DNA of 64,000 bases from Pseudobutyrivibrio ruminis HUN009. GTDB taxonomy: Bacteria > Bacillota > Clostridia > Lachnospirales > Lachnospiraceae. The notes beneath the pieces are model-generated. The model did no database searches. It was not told where the DNA came from and worked only from the letters and a program-made list of their open reading frames with translations. Below are positions 17,481-28,200 of the stretch, piece after piece (position 1 is the stretch's first letter; every line of letters starts with the position of its first letter). The stretch is from the NCBI RefSeq assembly GCF_000703005.1, contig NZ_JNLH01000001.1:709501-773500 (forward strand), in the 5' to 3' direction. The translations under genes were made by a program, and so were the position numbers.

Positions 17481-18122
17481 ACTATATATGAATAATAAAA
17501 CCGCAGCATAATAAGTGCCTAGGTTCACATAGTGAACCAACCGCTTGTTGTTGCGGTTTTTATAATGATAAAAATACAAAAACAATATTGTGAAGTCGCT
17601 GAATAGGAAAAGCATTCCCGCGATGCCAAGGATTGGTGTGCCGTTTAAACCGCATTCTAGGGCCTTTAAAGTCATTGTAGATACGAAGTAGCAGTAGATT
17701 ATGCATGAAACGAAAAGACTGCCCATATGGAGGTGACACCACTTCTGCATGCCTATGAGTATCAAGCATGGAATCACTGGCACGATGTACACAAGCACAT
17801 TGGTTCCGACGGAGATTCGACACATGTAGTTAAGCAATCCTACATGGCCCAGCATAAAGGCTATAATGCCTATTTCCATGGCTTGTTTCCGGCTATAGGT
17901 ATTGTATAGGCCCATCATCAAATCGCCTATAAAACAGGCTAATAGGGCCCACAGAAGCAAACCTAGTCTTTCTGAATACCACTGATTGATAAATAGAATA
18001 ACCAAAAAGGAGATACTACAGATCACCTTTAATGGGACATAGTATCTCCTTGAAAATCTATTATCACATACAGCAAATAATGCAATTATAAGTGCTACAT
18101 AAATAATAGTTTCTATTATCAT
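17466..18122 (-). CDS. YhhN-family membrane protein (lysoplasmalogenase-like)
   Basis: The 218-residue polytopic protein has about eight hydrophobic segments. Conserved YhhN features are ACFIGDLMMGL, AFMLGHVGLL and GMLFLFSDFTI. Characterised relatives hydrolyse lysoplasmalogens, which fits a clostridial membrane containing plasmalogens, but activity here is not shown. It is the last gene of the sortase-surface protein unit, 14 bases after the surface-protein stop. An in-frame GTG nine bases upstream is an alternative start; neither has a strong ribosome binding site. Confidence 0.75.
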   Translation of the reverse strand: MIIETIIYVALIIALFAVCDNRFSRRYYVPLKVICSISFLVILFINQWYSERLGLLLWALLACFIGDLMMGLYNTYSRKQAMEIGIIAFMLGHVGLLNYMCRISVGTNVLVYIVPVIPCLILIGMQKWCHLHMGSLFVSCIIYCYFVSTMTLKALECGLNGTPILGIAGMLFLFSDFTILFLYFYHYKNRNNKRLVHYVNLGTYYAAVLLFIYSLLYV

Positions 18123-18136
18123 ATTTTTCACCCGAC

Positions 18137-20287
18137 TTATTCGTCGTCTCTCTCACCTGCAAGAATAGCCTCAAGCTTCTTCTGCTTACTGAAAAGAATT
18201 GTACCTGCTCCAAGTAAGAAGATTGCTAAGCAAAGTAAATATCTGCTATCGAAACCATCTGCTGTAGTAGGTGTTGTATCCTTTGTGTGGCCAGAAGAAA
18301 TTGAACCGTCGCTGCTTACCTTGTAAGTAACTGTGGTTGTTGTCTTTCCTGTGATTGTAAGTAATGTCTCTGCCCAACCGTCTGTGTACTCAAATCTGAC
18401 TACATGGTCGCCAGCTGAAAGGCTTGCAACATATGAAGCAGTAAGAGTAAGGATTGTTGAACCTGACTCTACAGTGAACTGGTTCTGAGCAAGTGCTACA
18501 CCATCAACCTTGATTGCAACAATCTTATCAAGTGGACCGTCGCAAGTGATTTTAACAGTTCCTACGTTTGATGGTACCTTCTGGTTTGCACCAGCTGTGA
18601 TTGTATATTTAGAATTTGTAACAGTCTTTGTAGAGCCTGTTGTTGCCTTATACTTGAATGTTACTGTTCTATCCTGATTTACTGTACCTGACTGATTCTC
18701 TGCTGTAACGAACTCGTAACCAGAGTATGTCTTTGGCTCGTAGCTGTATGTATCTCCCTGAGCATATGTGTCAGTCTGACGTGTCTTTGTCTCAATCTTC
18801 TTTGTCATTGTCTGGTCATAGAATTCATCATAAACTGTGACCTTAAACTTCTTTGTAGAGCTTGATGAAGATGAGCTGTTTCTCTTGTAATTGAATGTGG
18901 CTGTCTGGCCATCTGTAGCTGTTACCTTATAAGTTGTAGTGCCAAATGCTGTGTAACCATCTACTGCAGGTGCTGAAACTGTTGTGCCTGCTGCCTGAGA
19001 GAATGAACCAACCTGACGTGTGCCGATAGCTGTCTTGCCATCGTTCTCGTAGAAGTTACCCACGATTGTACCTGAGTACTTCTTGGCATCTGAACCGCCG
19101 CCACCGCCACCGCCTTCTTCTTCGGATGAGGATGCTGTGTATACGTATGTATATGTTGCATCTGCTGTAACTTTCTCAAATGTTGGGCTAGATGTAAGTT
19201 TGTATGTTGTTGTTCCGTCTGTGTATGTTGAGTCTGCTGTGTAGGTAGGTGTTGTGCCTGAAGCTAAATCTAATTTTGTAGCGGTAACATCTTTTACTTT
19301 ATTACCATCAGCATCATTCAACTGATATATGATAGTAATCTCGTATGTTTCTGTTGTCGCTTGGAAAGTATATGTATAAGTTGTATTCTTTGTCGCAACA
19401 ACTAAATCAGGATCTAAATCTGTCATTCTAGCATACTCAACACCATTAGCATCTGTATATGTTGTAGCTGTGACTCCATTTGGTGTTTTTCCTGCAACAA
19501 CTGTTTCGTTTGAAACTCCAGTTTCTGTTCTGAGAACTGTACCATCTTTTGCTAATAAAGTGTAGTCATATGTAATAGTAAATGTTGTTGTTGTTCCTGA
19601 GTTGTCAAAATTAATCTCGATAAACTTTCCTGCGTCCTGTAACTCCTGGAAATAGGTTACTACTACTGATGTTGAAGAACATCCTAAGCAAGAAACATAT
19701 GTCATATCATCTACAGAGCCTGTGTTTGGCCAAGAATTATGCGTTCCAATAGATGTGATTTTTGTTCCATCTTCAAATGTAAGATTTTTAACATCGCTTC
19801 CATCGAAAGCTCCTGCGTCAATTACTGTTACAGAGCTAGGAACTGTAAATGATGTACCAACTGATTTTGGGACTTTTACTAATTCTGTCATGCTACTATC
19901 AGCATAAGTTGCACCGTCATCTGCTGTGTATGAACCATCGTCATTTGTTGATGCAAGCGATGCGCCAAGAGCATCTTCTGGTAAGCTATTTAATTCTAAT
20001 GAATCAGTGCTGAAGGTCGTGGTTGTTTCGTCTGTGGCTTCCTCTGTTGTTTCCTCTGAAGAATCAACTACGTCTTCAGATTCTTCAGGCTCCTCAGGCT
20101 CTGCCACCTCTTCAACATCTTCTTCAATTATATCTGGGTCCTCATTCAGAACTTCGTCCACGATAGCCGTGTCCCCGTCTGCAATCGAAATTGAGCTGCC
20201 AAAGAAGGTCCAGCCCGTCAGAAGAATAGATGCGCTAATTAGAATACATCCTATTTTTTTCAATAATCCCTTGTTCTTTTTCACCAT
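18137..20287 (-). CDS. Sortase-anchored repetitive surface protein
   Basis: The 716-residue protein starts with a signal peptide, then an acidic Glu/Pro/Thr/Ser-rich stretch (about 40-100). A BspA-like leucine-rich fragment follows (SSVTVIDAGAFDGSDVKNLTF), then several MucBP-like beta repeats. One repeat, near 398-466, contains GTIVGNFYENDGKTAIGTRQ and ends TFNYKRN; another follows a Ser-rich linker. The C-terminus is TPTTADG (about 672), a hydrophobic helix and a KQKK-containing tail, the three-part layout of a sortase signal with a non-standard motif. The class B sortase gene lies 43 bases upstream. A run of seven Gly separates the domains. Confidence 0.82.
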   Translation of the reverse strand: MVKKNKGLLKKIGCILISASILLTGWTFFGSSISIADGDTAIVDEVLNEDPDIIEEDVEEVAEPEEPEESEDVVDSSEETTEEATDETTTTFSTDSLELNSLPEDALGASLASTNDDGSYTADDGATYADSSMTELVKVPKSVGTSFTVPSSVTVIDAGAFDGSDVKNLTFEDGTKITSIGTHNSWPNTGSVDDMTYVSCLGCSSTSVVVTYFQELQDAGKFIEINFDNSGTTTTFTITYDYTLLAKDGTVLRTETGVSNETVVAGKTPNGVTATTYTDANGVEYARMTDLDPDLVVATKNTTYTYTFQATTETYEITIIYQLNDADGNKVKDVTATKLDLASGTTPTYTADSTYTDGTTTYKLTSSPTFEKVTADATYTYVYTASSSEEEGGGGGGGSDAKKYSGTIVGNFYENDGKTAIGTRQVGSFSQAAGTTVSAPAVDGYTAFGTTTYKVTATDGQTATFNYKRNSSSSSSSTKKFKVTVYDEFYDQTMTKKIETKTRQTDTYAQGDTYSYEPKTYSGYEFVTAENQSGTVNQDRTVTFKYKATTGSTKTVTNSKYTITAGANQKVPSNVGTVKITCDGPLDKIVAIKVDGVALAQNQFTVESGSTILTLTASYVASLSAGDHVVRFEYTDGWAETLLTITGKTTTTVTYKVSSDGSISSGHTKDTTPTTADGFDSRYLLCLAIFLLGAGTILFSKQKKLEAILAGERDDE

Positions 20288-20330
20288 AGCATTCCCATCC
20301 CTAAATCCAAGTTTTTAGGCTCTGTTATTT

Positions 20331-21512
20331 TTATTTGACTCTCTTTGCCACCACAAACATGCGACCGTCTTCGGTGTAGCTATTGCAAGTGCTAAGGGTC
20401 AAAATCTTGTCAGTAGAACTTATGTCGATTGTCTCGTCGTATACCGATAAACTTTGGATATTATCTAAAAACTCCTGGAGCTCTGAGCCTGTAACTGCGT
20501 CGATGAAATTGTAGTATTTGTAGCTGTCGTCATCATCATAACCCACTGCTGACAGGCCTACACCAACAACTTCGTACTCCTGCTCCTCATATAGAGTTTT
20601 AAAGATTATCGTCTTATGCGACTGATAATAATCATAGTCTAAGTATCTCTTTAATCCACCAAACATGGTCCCTGATCTCATGTTGTGACCATATATGATG
20701 GTGTTAGTGGTCGGATTAACTATGTCGCAACGATAATCGACGAATAAAGTACCGGCGGTACTCGTTTCTCCATAGAAATCTCTTCTCAAATAGTATTCTG
20801 GGTCGTTCGGCGTTTGCATGACTGGATAGTTGATATCCGTGTCAACGATTTCCAGGATTCCCACAAAGTCGCTATTTTGTGAGTATAAATCAGTCATATC
20901 TGGAAGAATCTCGCGCTCATCAGCCGCATAATTCTTGTCCCAAGGACTAACTATTAAATCCTCAGTAATTTCATTAGCTGCAGCTGAATTGGACGACACA
21001 TCACCGCTATTTGAGTCCTCTACAGAATCTATATCGTCATTATCATTATCAATATTAACGTTATTTTGTGAAATATTAGTGTTTTGGGTATTATCTTCTC
21101 GATTTTGTATTTCTGCAGCTATTTTTCTGGTCTCGTAAACGTCCTTTATTTCCACTGCCGCGTATACTCCAATGAGCACCACAGCCATAGCTACAAACAC
21201 CAAGCCAAGGCGTCTGGAGCTTTTAGCCTTTGTTGCTGCCTCTTCGATTATCTCTCTATCGTCTAGAAGTCCTGCCGATTTGTTTGCCACAATATCAGCC
21301 ACGTGCTCTGTGTACTGAGCTCCGATTGGACTGTTGAATGTAATGATGCCATCACGAATATCATTATATAGGCGTAGGGCAACCTCTGGATCTTGTATAT
21401 CAAGCTCCTCATTGATGCACTCTATTTTTTTGACGTCCTCTTGGGCTGCACGATATTCATAGTGAGTTTCAAACTCGAACCCACCAATACTAAACCTTTT
21501 CTTGTCTGACAT
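20331..21512 (-). CDS. Class B sortase with long cytoplasmic N-terminus
   Basis: The 393-residue protein has about 100 cytoplasmic residues, one membrane helix (about 102-120), a Asn/Asp-rich linker and a class B sortase domain (about 190-393). The catalytic set is His276 (YGHNMRSG), Cys376 (LSTCNSY) and Arg384 (GRMFVVAKR). It should cleave the TPTTADG-type signal of the adjacent surface protein and join it to peptidoglycan. The N-terminal extension is longer than in classical SrtB. Its ribosome binding site (AGGAAG) lies in one arm of a large palindrome, suggesting control at transcription or translation. Confidence 0.92.
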   Translation of the reverse strand: MSDKKRFSIGGFEFETHYEYRAAQEDVKKIECINEELDIQDPEVALRLYNDIRDGIITFNSPIGAQYTEHVADIVANKSAGLLDDREIIEEAATKAKSSRRLGLVFVAMAVVLIGVYAAVEIKDVYETRKIAAEIQNREDNTQNTNISQNNVNIDNDNDDIDSVEDSNSGDVSSNSAAANEITEDLIVSPWDKNYAADEREILPDMTDLYSQNSDFVGILEIVDTDINYPVMQTPNDPEYYLRRDFYGETSTAGTLFVDYRCDIVNPTTNTIIYGHNMRSGTMFGGLKRYLDYDYYQSHKTIIFKTLYEEQEYEVVGVGLSAVGYDDDDSYKYYNFIDAVTGSELQEFLDNIQSLSVYDETIDISSTDKILTLSTCNSYTEDGRMFVVAKRVK

Positions 21513-21521
21513 ATATCGTTC

Positions 21522-21570
21522 TTCCTATTGCACATGATACTACAATATATTGTATCAAATTCAATAGGAA
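21522..21570 (-). promoter_or_regulatory. Nested palindrome covering the sortase operon promoter and ribosome binding site
   Basis: TTCCTATTG/CAATAGGAA encloses TGATAC/GTATCA, which encloses ACAATATATTGT. The right-hand arm on the minus strand (CAATAGGAA) contains the sortase Shine-Dalgarno sequence. An extended -10-like TGATACAAT also lies within it. It is either an operator over the promoter or an RNA hairpin that hides the ribosome binding site. Confidence 0.6.
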
Positions 21571-21610
21571 CACACAATTAATTGATTAAAAATTTTTCTA
21601 TTTATAGAAT

Positions 21611-21636
21611 GGGCCAAGGATAAAAATCCTTGGCCC
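21611..21636. terminator. Strong hairpin after the XRE regulator gene
   Basis: GGGCCAAGGAT and ATCCTTGGCCC form a perfect 11-bp stem with a four-base loop, nine bases after the XRE stop codon. The T tract is poor, so termination efficiency is uncertain. Confidence 0.55.
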
Positions 21637-21644
21637 TAGTATGA

Positions 21645-21884
21645 CTATTCGTTATTCTGTATATTTATAAGCTCTTCAATACCAGCTTTATATCTCATAA
21701 GTCTGTAAACATACTCTGGCATATTTCTTTTGCCAGCTTCCCAGTCAGTAACTGTTCTATATGGTATCTCAAAGTACTCACAAAACTCTTTGCGATTCAT
21801 TCCCATTTCATCTCTTAAGTTTTTTATTTCTTCTGCAGTATCCACACTATGTACCTCTCTGGCGTCTCTCAAATTATCTAGCAT
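21645..21884 (-). CDS. Small XRE-type helix-turn-helix protein
   Basis: The 79-residue protein is one HTH domain. The segment LRDEMGMNRKEFCEYFEIPY followed by RTVTDWEAGKRNMP is a typical XRE/Cro fold, with WEAGKR at the end of the recognition helix. It overlaps the preceding Rpn-family remnant by 11 bases. Similar stand-alone domains act as antitoxins or local repressors, but no toxin was recognised beside it. The regulatory target is unknown. Confidence 0.75.
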   Translation of the reverse strand: MLDNLRDAREVHSVDTAEEIKNLRDEMGMNRKEFCEYFEIPYRTVTDWEAGKRNMPEYVYRLMRYKAGIEELINIQNNE

Positions 21885-22113
21885 CTATTCTTTCTAGATA
21901 TGACATTCTTTCTGATTGGGGTATATCCAATACATCCATAGCCTGCTCTACTGTTAATTTAAGCTTTGTCATCATTTTTTGTATATCATCAAGCCTTGTT
22001 TCTTGTGCTTTTTGATTTTTCATATCTTCCATCAATTTACACACAGCTTCCACCCCTTCCTCTGATTCCTTATAATACCTCATTTGTTTTGCTAAATCTT
22101 TTACACCAATTTC
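21874..22113 (-). pseudogene. C-terminal remnant of an Rpn-family (PD-(D/E)XK transposase-like) gene
   Basis: Reading the minus strand from 22119, the frame gives NEIGVKDLAKQMRYYKESEEGV then CKLMEDM and a helical tail TVEQAMDVLDIPQSE. This resembles the end of Rpn-family recombination nucleases (LA-x-RxRYxKE-x-EGV-xxMCKxMEDM). A stop codon just upstream cuts the frame and no nuclease core (PD...D/ExK) is found in the 140 bases before it. A 69-residue protein could still be made from the internal ATG at 22083. The family call is from motif memory, not a search. Confidence 0.5.
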
Positions 22114-22217
22114 ATTTCTTTAATTCTTACTTTGCTGCAGCATCCATACCTAATACATCTCTAGAATATATAATATCAATATATACGCATTGCGTCAATA
22201 CGATAATCTTCAGTTAC

Positions 22218-22252
22218 AAAAAAGGCTCCAGGGCATACTGCCCTAGAGCCTT
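22218..22252 (-). terminator. Terminator of the giant surface-protein gene
   Basis: On the minus strand a GGCTC-AGGGCA/TGCCCT-GAGCC stem with a three-base loop and one internal mismatch is followed by TTTTTT. Confidence 0.88.
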
Positions 22253-22263
22253 CATTCTACATA

Positions 22264-25200
22264 TTATTTGATAGTTACTGGCTTATGCTCTGACTCTGTA
22301 ATCTTTTGACGCACTCCATTTACGCGACCATAACCATCTATATGATAGTAATATGTCTGACCTGAAGTAAGCTTAGTATTTGTGTAAGCTCCAGTAGATG
22401 CAGGAAGGATTGCTACTAACTTTCCTTCACTTGTTTCATCTTCTGCTCTGTAAATGTAGTAAATTGTTACATTGCCTGTTGTGCTCCATGTTAATGTTGC
22501 ATTACCTGTTTCATAACTATTTGCATCGAAGCTTGATGTAGAAATATCTGTTGTTGTTTCTACTGTTTCGGCTTTACTGTGTAATGTTGTTCCATCAGGA
22601 GCATTAGCATATGCAGTCGCACTAACTCTGTAAGTTGTACTTCCTGTTAATCCAGTAAAAGTATATGTCGTCGACTTTGCTGCACCAGCAATCTTGATTA
22701 CCTCATAATCTCCAGATGAATTAATCTTCTCAAGAGTCAATGTTGTTCCATCAGAGAATATATCACGTACCCATTCTACTGATATTGATTCAGAAGTCTT
22801 GCTTGTTACTACAAGATTAGCAACACTTTGAAGCTTTATCGTGTAGTTCTTTGTGTATGTGCCAGTAAGTCTTCCACCTTTACCTGTGAGTGTAAATGTG
22901 CAATCTTCATTCGAAGTACTGTAAACCTTATTTGGATAGCTGATTTCGTAATCACCAACACCAGTTTCTGAATTGTATTCAACAAGCTTTTTGAAAATCT
23001 GCTTCTTATCTGTCTGTAAATTGTACGATGTAATAAATATTGTGTAAGAAGGGATAACTGATAATCCTGTATATCTCTGCTCACTTGCCAATACTACTGT
23101 ACAATAGCTTGTATCACTTTCAGCTACTGAAACATTTCTTGGTGTAATCTTGTACTTAATAGTCTTCGATCCTGCTTCACCATTTACTTCATAGTTGATT
23201 GTAGCTTCAATTGTTCCAGGTTCTACAAAGTCTGGTGCTTCTGTAACAGTCTCACCATCACCAGTATATGTGATTGTCTTGCCATCACGTTTGTATTCGA
23301 TACTAGTGATTGATGCAACTGACTCGCTGTAATCAAGCTTAAAGTCAGGAATGATAGGATATCCTGTGTACTGATATTCAGACTTATAGTTTGTAATACC
23401 AATATTTGAAATATCAAAATCAACGTTAAATGTTACCTTCTTATCGCCTGACCAATAGATATCCTTGGAAGCATCAGTAATACCTCTATATGTAACCTCA
23501 CCTGTTCGAGTGTCTGAATCGGACTTAACACAGCTATACTCAACATCATAGGTAAGCTTTTCATCTTCAGGATTTCCACCATCTCGCTCTAATACGAGAT
23601 ACATTTGCGGATCACCCTTAGTAATACCTTCACCATGATATGTTTGAACTGGTCCAATATCATCTCCGGCTTTTACGAAGTTCTTATTCTCATCGTAATA
23701 GTATACAGATGTTTTGCTTAAATCTCCTGTTATGTAGAAATTCAAGCTCTTGTCCCCTGAATAATTACCTATACCTGTTACAGTGACTGTAGCCTTACCA
23801 GGCATTACATTATCATCATATTTAAGAGTATAATCTGTACCTAATTCAAGTTCTCTCTTAGTATTAAATACTGTTACCTCTGGTTTAATCTCGTCACCAT
23901 CAGCATAATCATACATGTTATCATCTGTTCCATTTACAAACTTGACATCAAAGTCATTTAGCGCGTCTTCAAGAATAATAAATTTTATTGTAAATGTAAT
24001 AGGATTTGTAGGAGCATAATAGTTTCCTATATTCTCTGCATCATTATCTGTCCTAAACTCTATGTTAATTGTGCTAGTGGTGTATTTTAATGTACTTCCT
24101 TCGTAAATAAATGTAGATGCAGTACCACAATCAGGTTCATATGTAATCTTTACATCTTTAGTATTATCTACAACTGTATTTAATCCTAAATCTTCTATCT
24201 TCACGGTTGGTTTAACTGTAGCGCCATCGTAAGTAGTGTAATAGTATCCTACAAATTTAGTCTGATTGTCAGTATCAGTTGTTTTAATCTTTCCTGTGTC
24301 CACAAGATATGTTTGAACATCATCAGCTGTCATTCTTGACAGATTTGTTCCTGAAATTGTAAACTGCAACATTCCATCAGATGACTGCATAGGGTTTTGG
24401 GTCTCAAATAGAGAGGTAGTCGAATCACTAATCTTTCTCTTATTTACCTTGTACGTCTGTGTTATTGTTCCACAGTAATCGCCTTCACCCGTTATTACAA
24501 CTTTCTTGTAACCTGCATTTATACATGCGTCAGTGTTTCCACTTTCATCTGTATATGTAACTGTGTAATTCTTTGCTGATATACTTCCAACACTTACTAC
24601 TACTGGCTTGTGAGCTTTAGAATCATAATCGTATGTCCACTGATCTTTAAACTTCTCTGAATTATTCTCAGAAGTATTGTATTCATAAGTGTTGCTTCCA
24701 TACCTATATGTTACAGTTATTCCTAAATTATTAAGATTCTTACCAATATTAAATGGTAATTCCAAAGTACCCGTATATGTACCTGTACCGGTGATAATTA
24801 CTTTTGGTGATGTTGATGCAACTGGTGCATGTTTATCATCTGTAACCGTTGCACTCCACTCGGCAGAACCTGTATCCTTTGCGTTTTCTACAGATAGAGT
24901 AAAGTCTTTATTCTCAACCAATTCATAGGTTACATCTGCGCCATTTGTTCCTGCACCTTTGTAAACATCTGTAATGGCAATCTTTGGTACATTTACGCCA
25001 CCATTTGCATCTTTGGTAACCACATCATATACCATAATTGTAAGAGTATCAGTTATGTTACCTGCTGAGTCCTTAAGACCACCTGTTGTAATATATCCAG
25101 GTTCTGCAGTTGTAGTGTTTGTATCCAAATCACTCTTATATGTCCAAGTTCCTTGGAATCCATTTCCAGCACTATAGTAGTAGTGATAATTGCTTGAAAG

Positions 25201-28200
25201 TGAACGCTCAGTTACTGTAAATGTGTCAGTAATCTTTGATTCACAGCTATTTAAACCACTAATTTCAATAGTATACGTTCCAGCTTCAGTAACCTTGCCA
25301 TTTGTAATATTTGTATTGCCCTTCTTGATTGTTACGCTATAGTCGCACTTAGCATCATCCACTGCTTGATATGCGCCTTTTTGTGTAAGTGGAACTGTTA
25401 CTACATTTCCAGATGCATCAGTGTAGCTTGTTGTCATTTTTACAATATTGGCTACATCTATTTCTCCACCTGTGTACTCTGCTGTTTTCTGTGCAAAGGA
25501 AACTGAACCACTATTCAAATCAAGCTTTTTGATATTAAATGTTCCTGATGCACTATTCTTTGTATTACCAGAAGCACCTGCAGTTACTGTTAATTTAGGA
25601 GCATCTGTATCTGTGCTGTTTGCTGCTACTGTATTATTTGAATAGAACGAGCCATCTACAACACCTGGTGCATAATAATCACCTGTAGATGTTGTTCCTG
25701 TCTGGACCTGAAGCTTGTTCTTGATTCCATTAGCTTTATCTACATAGTAAACAGCATAGTCTGGTGTAAGTTTAACCTTATCTCCGCCTGTAGTTGGATC
25801 AAGGAAATAACCGCTATAGGTTGCATCTTCTACCTCTACAACTACATGGTCTGTATCTGATAAGTCAAGTTTTTCTATTTCAAACTTAAGACTATCTGGG
25901 TAGAATGTTGGGCACTTATAAGAACCAAGTCCAGTAATACCTATGTATGCCTTATCACCACCATTAGTTGCATTTGTATTATTGTAGTAAGTTACAGAGA
26001 AGTCTTTTCCTTCTGTAAGTGTCTTTGGTGTTCCGCCTACATCAACTGTTCCTGTTACCTTAGGCTCAATTCCTGATCCTGTGTATATAAATCCATCATC
26101 AGGGGTAGTAATTGTAAATGTACCCTTTGTCTTTAAGCTAACTCCTGAAACATCAAATGTTACTGATTTTTCACCATATACAACATCATCATATCCAGTA
26201 ACCTTTTGAGCCTTAATAGTATAAGTGTCTATGTTTGTTACTGTCGCTGGTGTAACAGAAATATACGCATTACTATCTAAGCTTGATGCCTTGTGATAAA
26301 TAACCTTTGTCTTTGAAGCCTCACTTGTATCTTTTACAAATACTTTTACATGATCAACTATTGAGAATGCACTTCCTGTGTATGAAGTTTCTGTAATCTC
26401 ATTGTTAGCTTCATCATATATCTTGATAGTTGCATTTGTTAGATTGTATTTAATGTAGAAAGTAAAGCGTGTTCCTGTATTAGAGTCTTTTGCATAATAC
26501 TTACTATTATCTGTTGCTGTTACTACTACATTATATACACCAACTTCTTTGGCATCGCTTGGATTTGATGTTTCTGTTGCTGACGATGTCTTTTTATAGT
26601 TGTAGCTTATTGTATAATCGCCATTTGTATCTGCCGAACCTGCATTACCTAATAATCCATTGAATAATGTAGTTGGGTCCAGCACTGAGCCTGTGTACTC
26701 AATAGTCGTTGTCTTTAATGAAATACCTGAGTATGTTGCTAAATCTGCCAAGAAGTAAATCTCGGAACCATCAGCTGCTAGTACATGGGCTGCAGTATTT
26801 ACGCAGAGGTACTGTCCAGTTACTGATACTGCTGGATCTTCACCTGGCTCTCCCGGATTTGTTCTTGCTATAGAATATGTAGGTTCATCTTTTCCACCAA
26901 TAGAAATAGTTGTAGGAATAGTTCCATCATACTCTGTTGAATTCAATGTCTTATACTTGATTGTTGGAACTATTGTATCCTCGTTGACAAGCAAATTTCT
27001 GCTAGATGCAAAGGATACACTTGCCAAAGAATTTGAACCTGTTGTCGATGTCAAATCCAATACAATATTGAAGTAAATCTTCTCTGTTCCACTGTAAGTA
27101 TTAAGACCTTTTACTGTCAAATAACTAGTCTGATATGAAGGAAGCGACGTTGTTTCGACGTCAATTATTTCATAATCAGTTCCTCTAGTAAGCTCTTTAC
27201 CACCCTTTGTTTCATACAAATGTACATCGACTTTATTTGTGTCAATTAATGTATTGATTGCATTCAAATTAAGAGTTGTCTGAGTGTATGTAACATCACT
27301 CATTGTTCCATAAAAGCCCGTGATTTCATTTGTCTTAATCTTATATTTAACAGTAATCTTCTTTGTCTTGAAGTTAGATGATGTATTTCCATTCTTATTT
27401 ACGTCAACAGTAATTAATTTATCGTTACCATCAGCACTTGTCTGGTCTGCAGGATATGCAATGACGCAGTCAGCTGTACCTAATGCATTTTCTTTGCCTT
27501 CAAGTGCTGTTGGTGTTACATATATTTCTGGGCACTGATTTTCGCCCTCTTTGTAACTATATATACCACCTAAATCAACGATATAGTCGTCTGTTTCTGT
27601 TGTGGTTGTATCTTCTACCAATTTAGAAGTAATTTCTTCTTCTTTACCATTGTAAACAGCCCAGACTCTTACATCACCCTGTACAATGCTAATTGGTATG
27701 TTGCGGTCACCAATAAAGTTGCCAGTACCTTGCACTGTTACAGATTTGTTGTCTCCAACATTCTTTCCAATTTCAAGTGATGCAGGTTTGAAATCTGTTC
27801 CTGCTACTAATTCACATGAATATCCATCCACAATTTTTGATAATGGAGTGTCCTTTAACTGGTATTTGTATGTAAATACATAAGCTGGATTTACTGTAAT
27901 ATCCGCACCTGTATATTGCTGCTGGTCATTAAGCTTCTCAGCATTCTGCATAACTCTTCCGCCTGCAAATGGCTGTGGGTTGATTCTGTACTTAATAACT
28001 ACAGGCTCACCAAAGTAACCTTCTTTATCCCTAGGTGTTACTGTATATGTTATTACATTATACTCAGTATCATCGCCTTCTCTCGAGTTATAGAATTCTT
28101 TTTTAGTATTATCTGTGCCATATTTAGAACTGCTTTCCTCAACTTTATATTTGCTTTCGTCTATTACAGTTCCAGTACTGTCAAACAATGTAATGACAGG

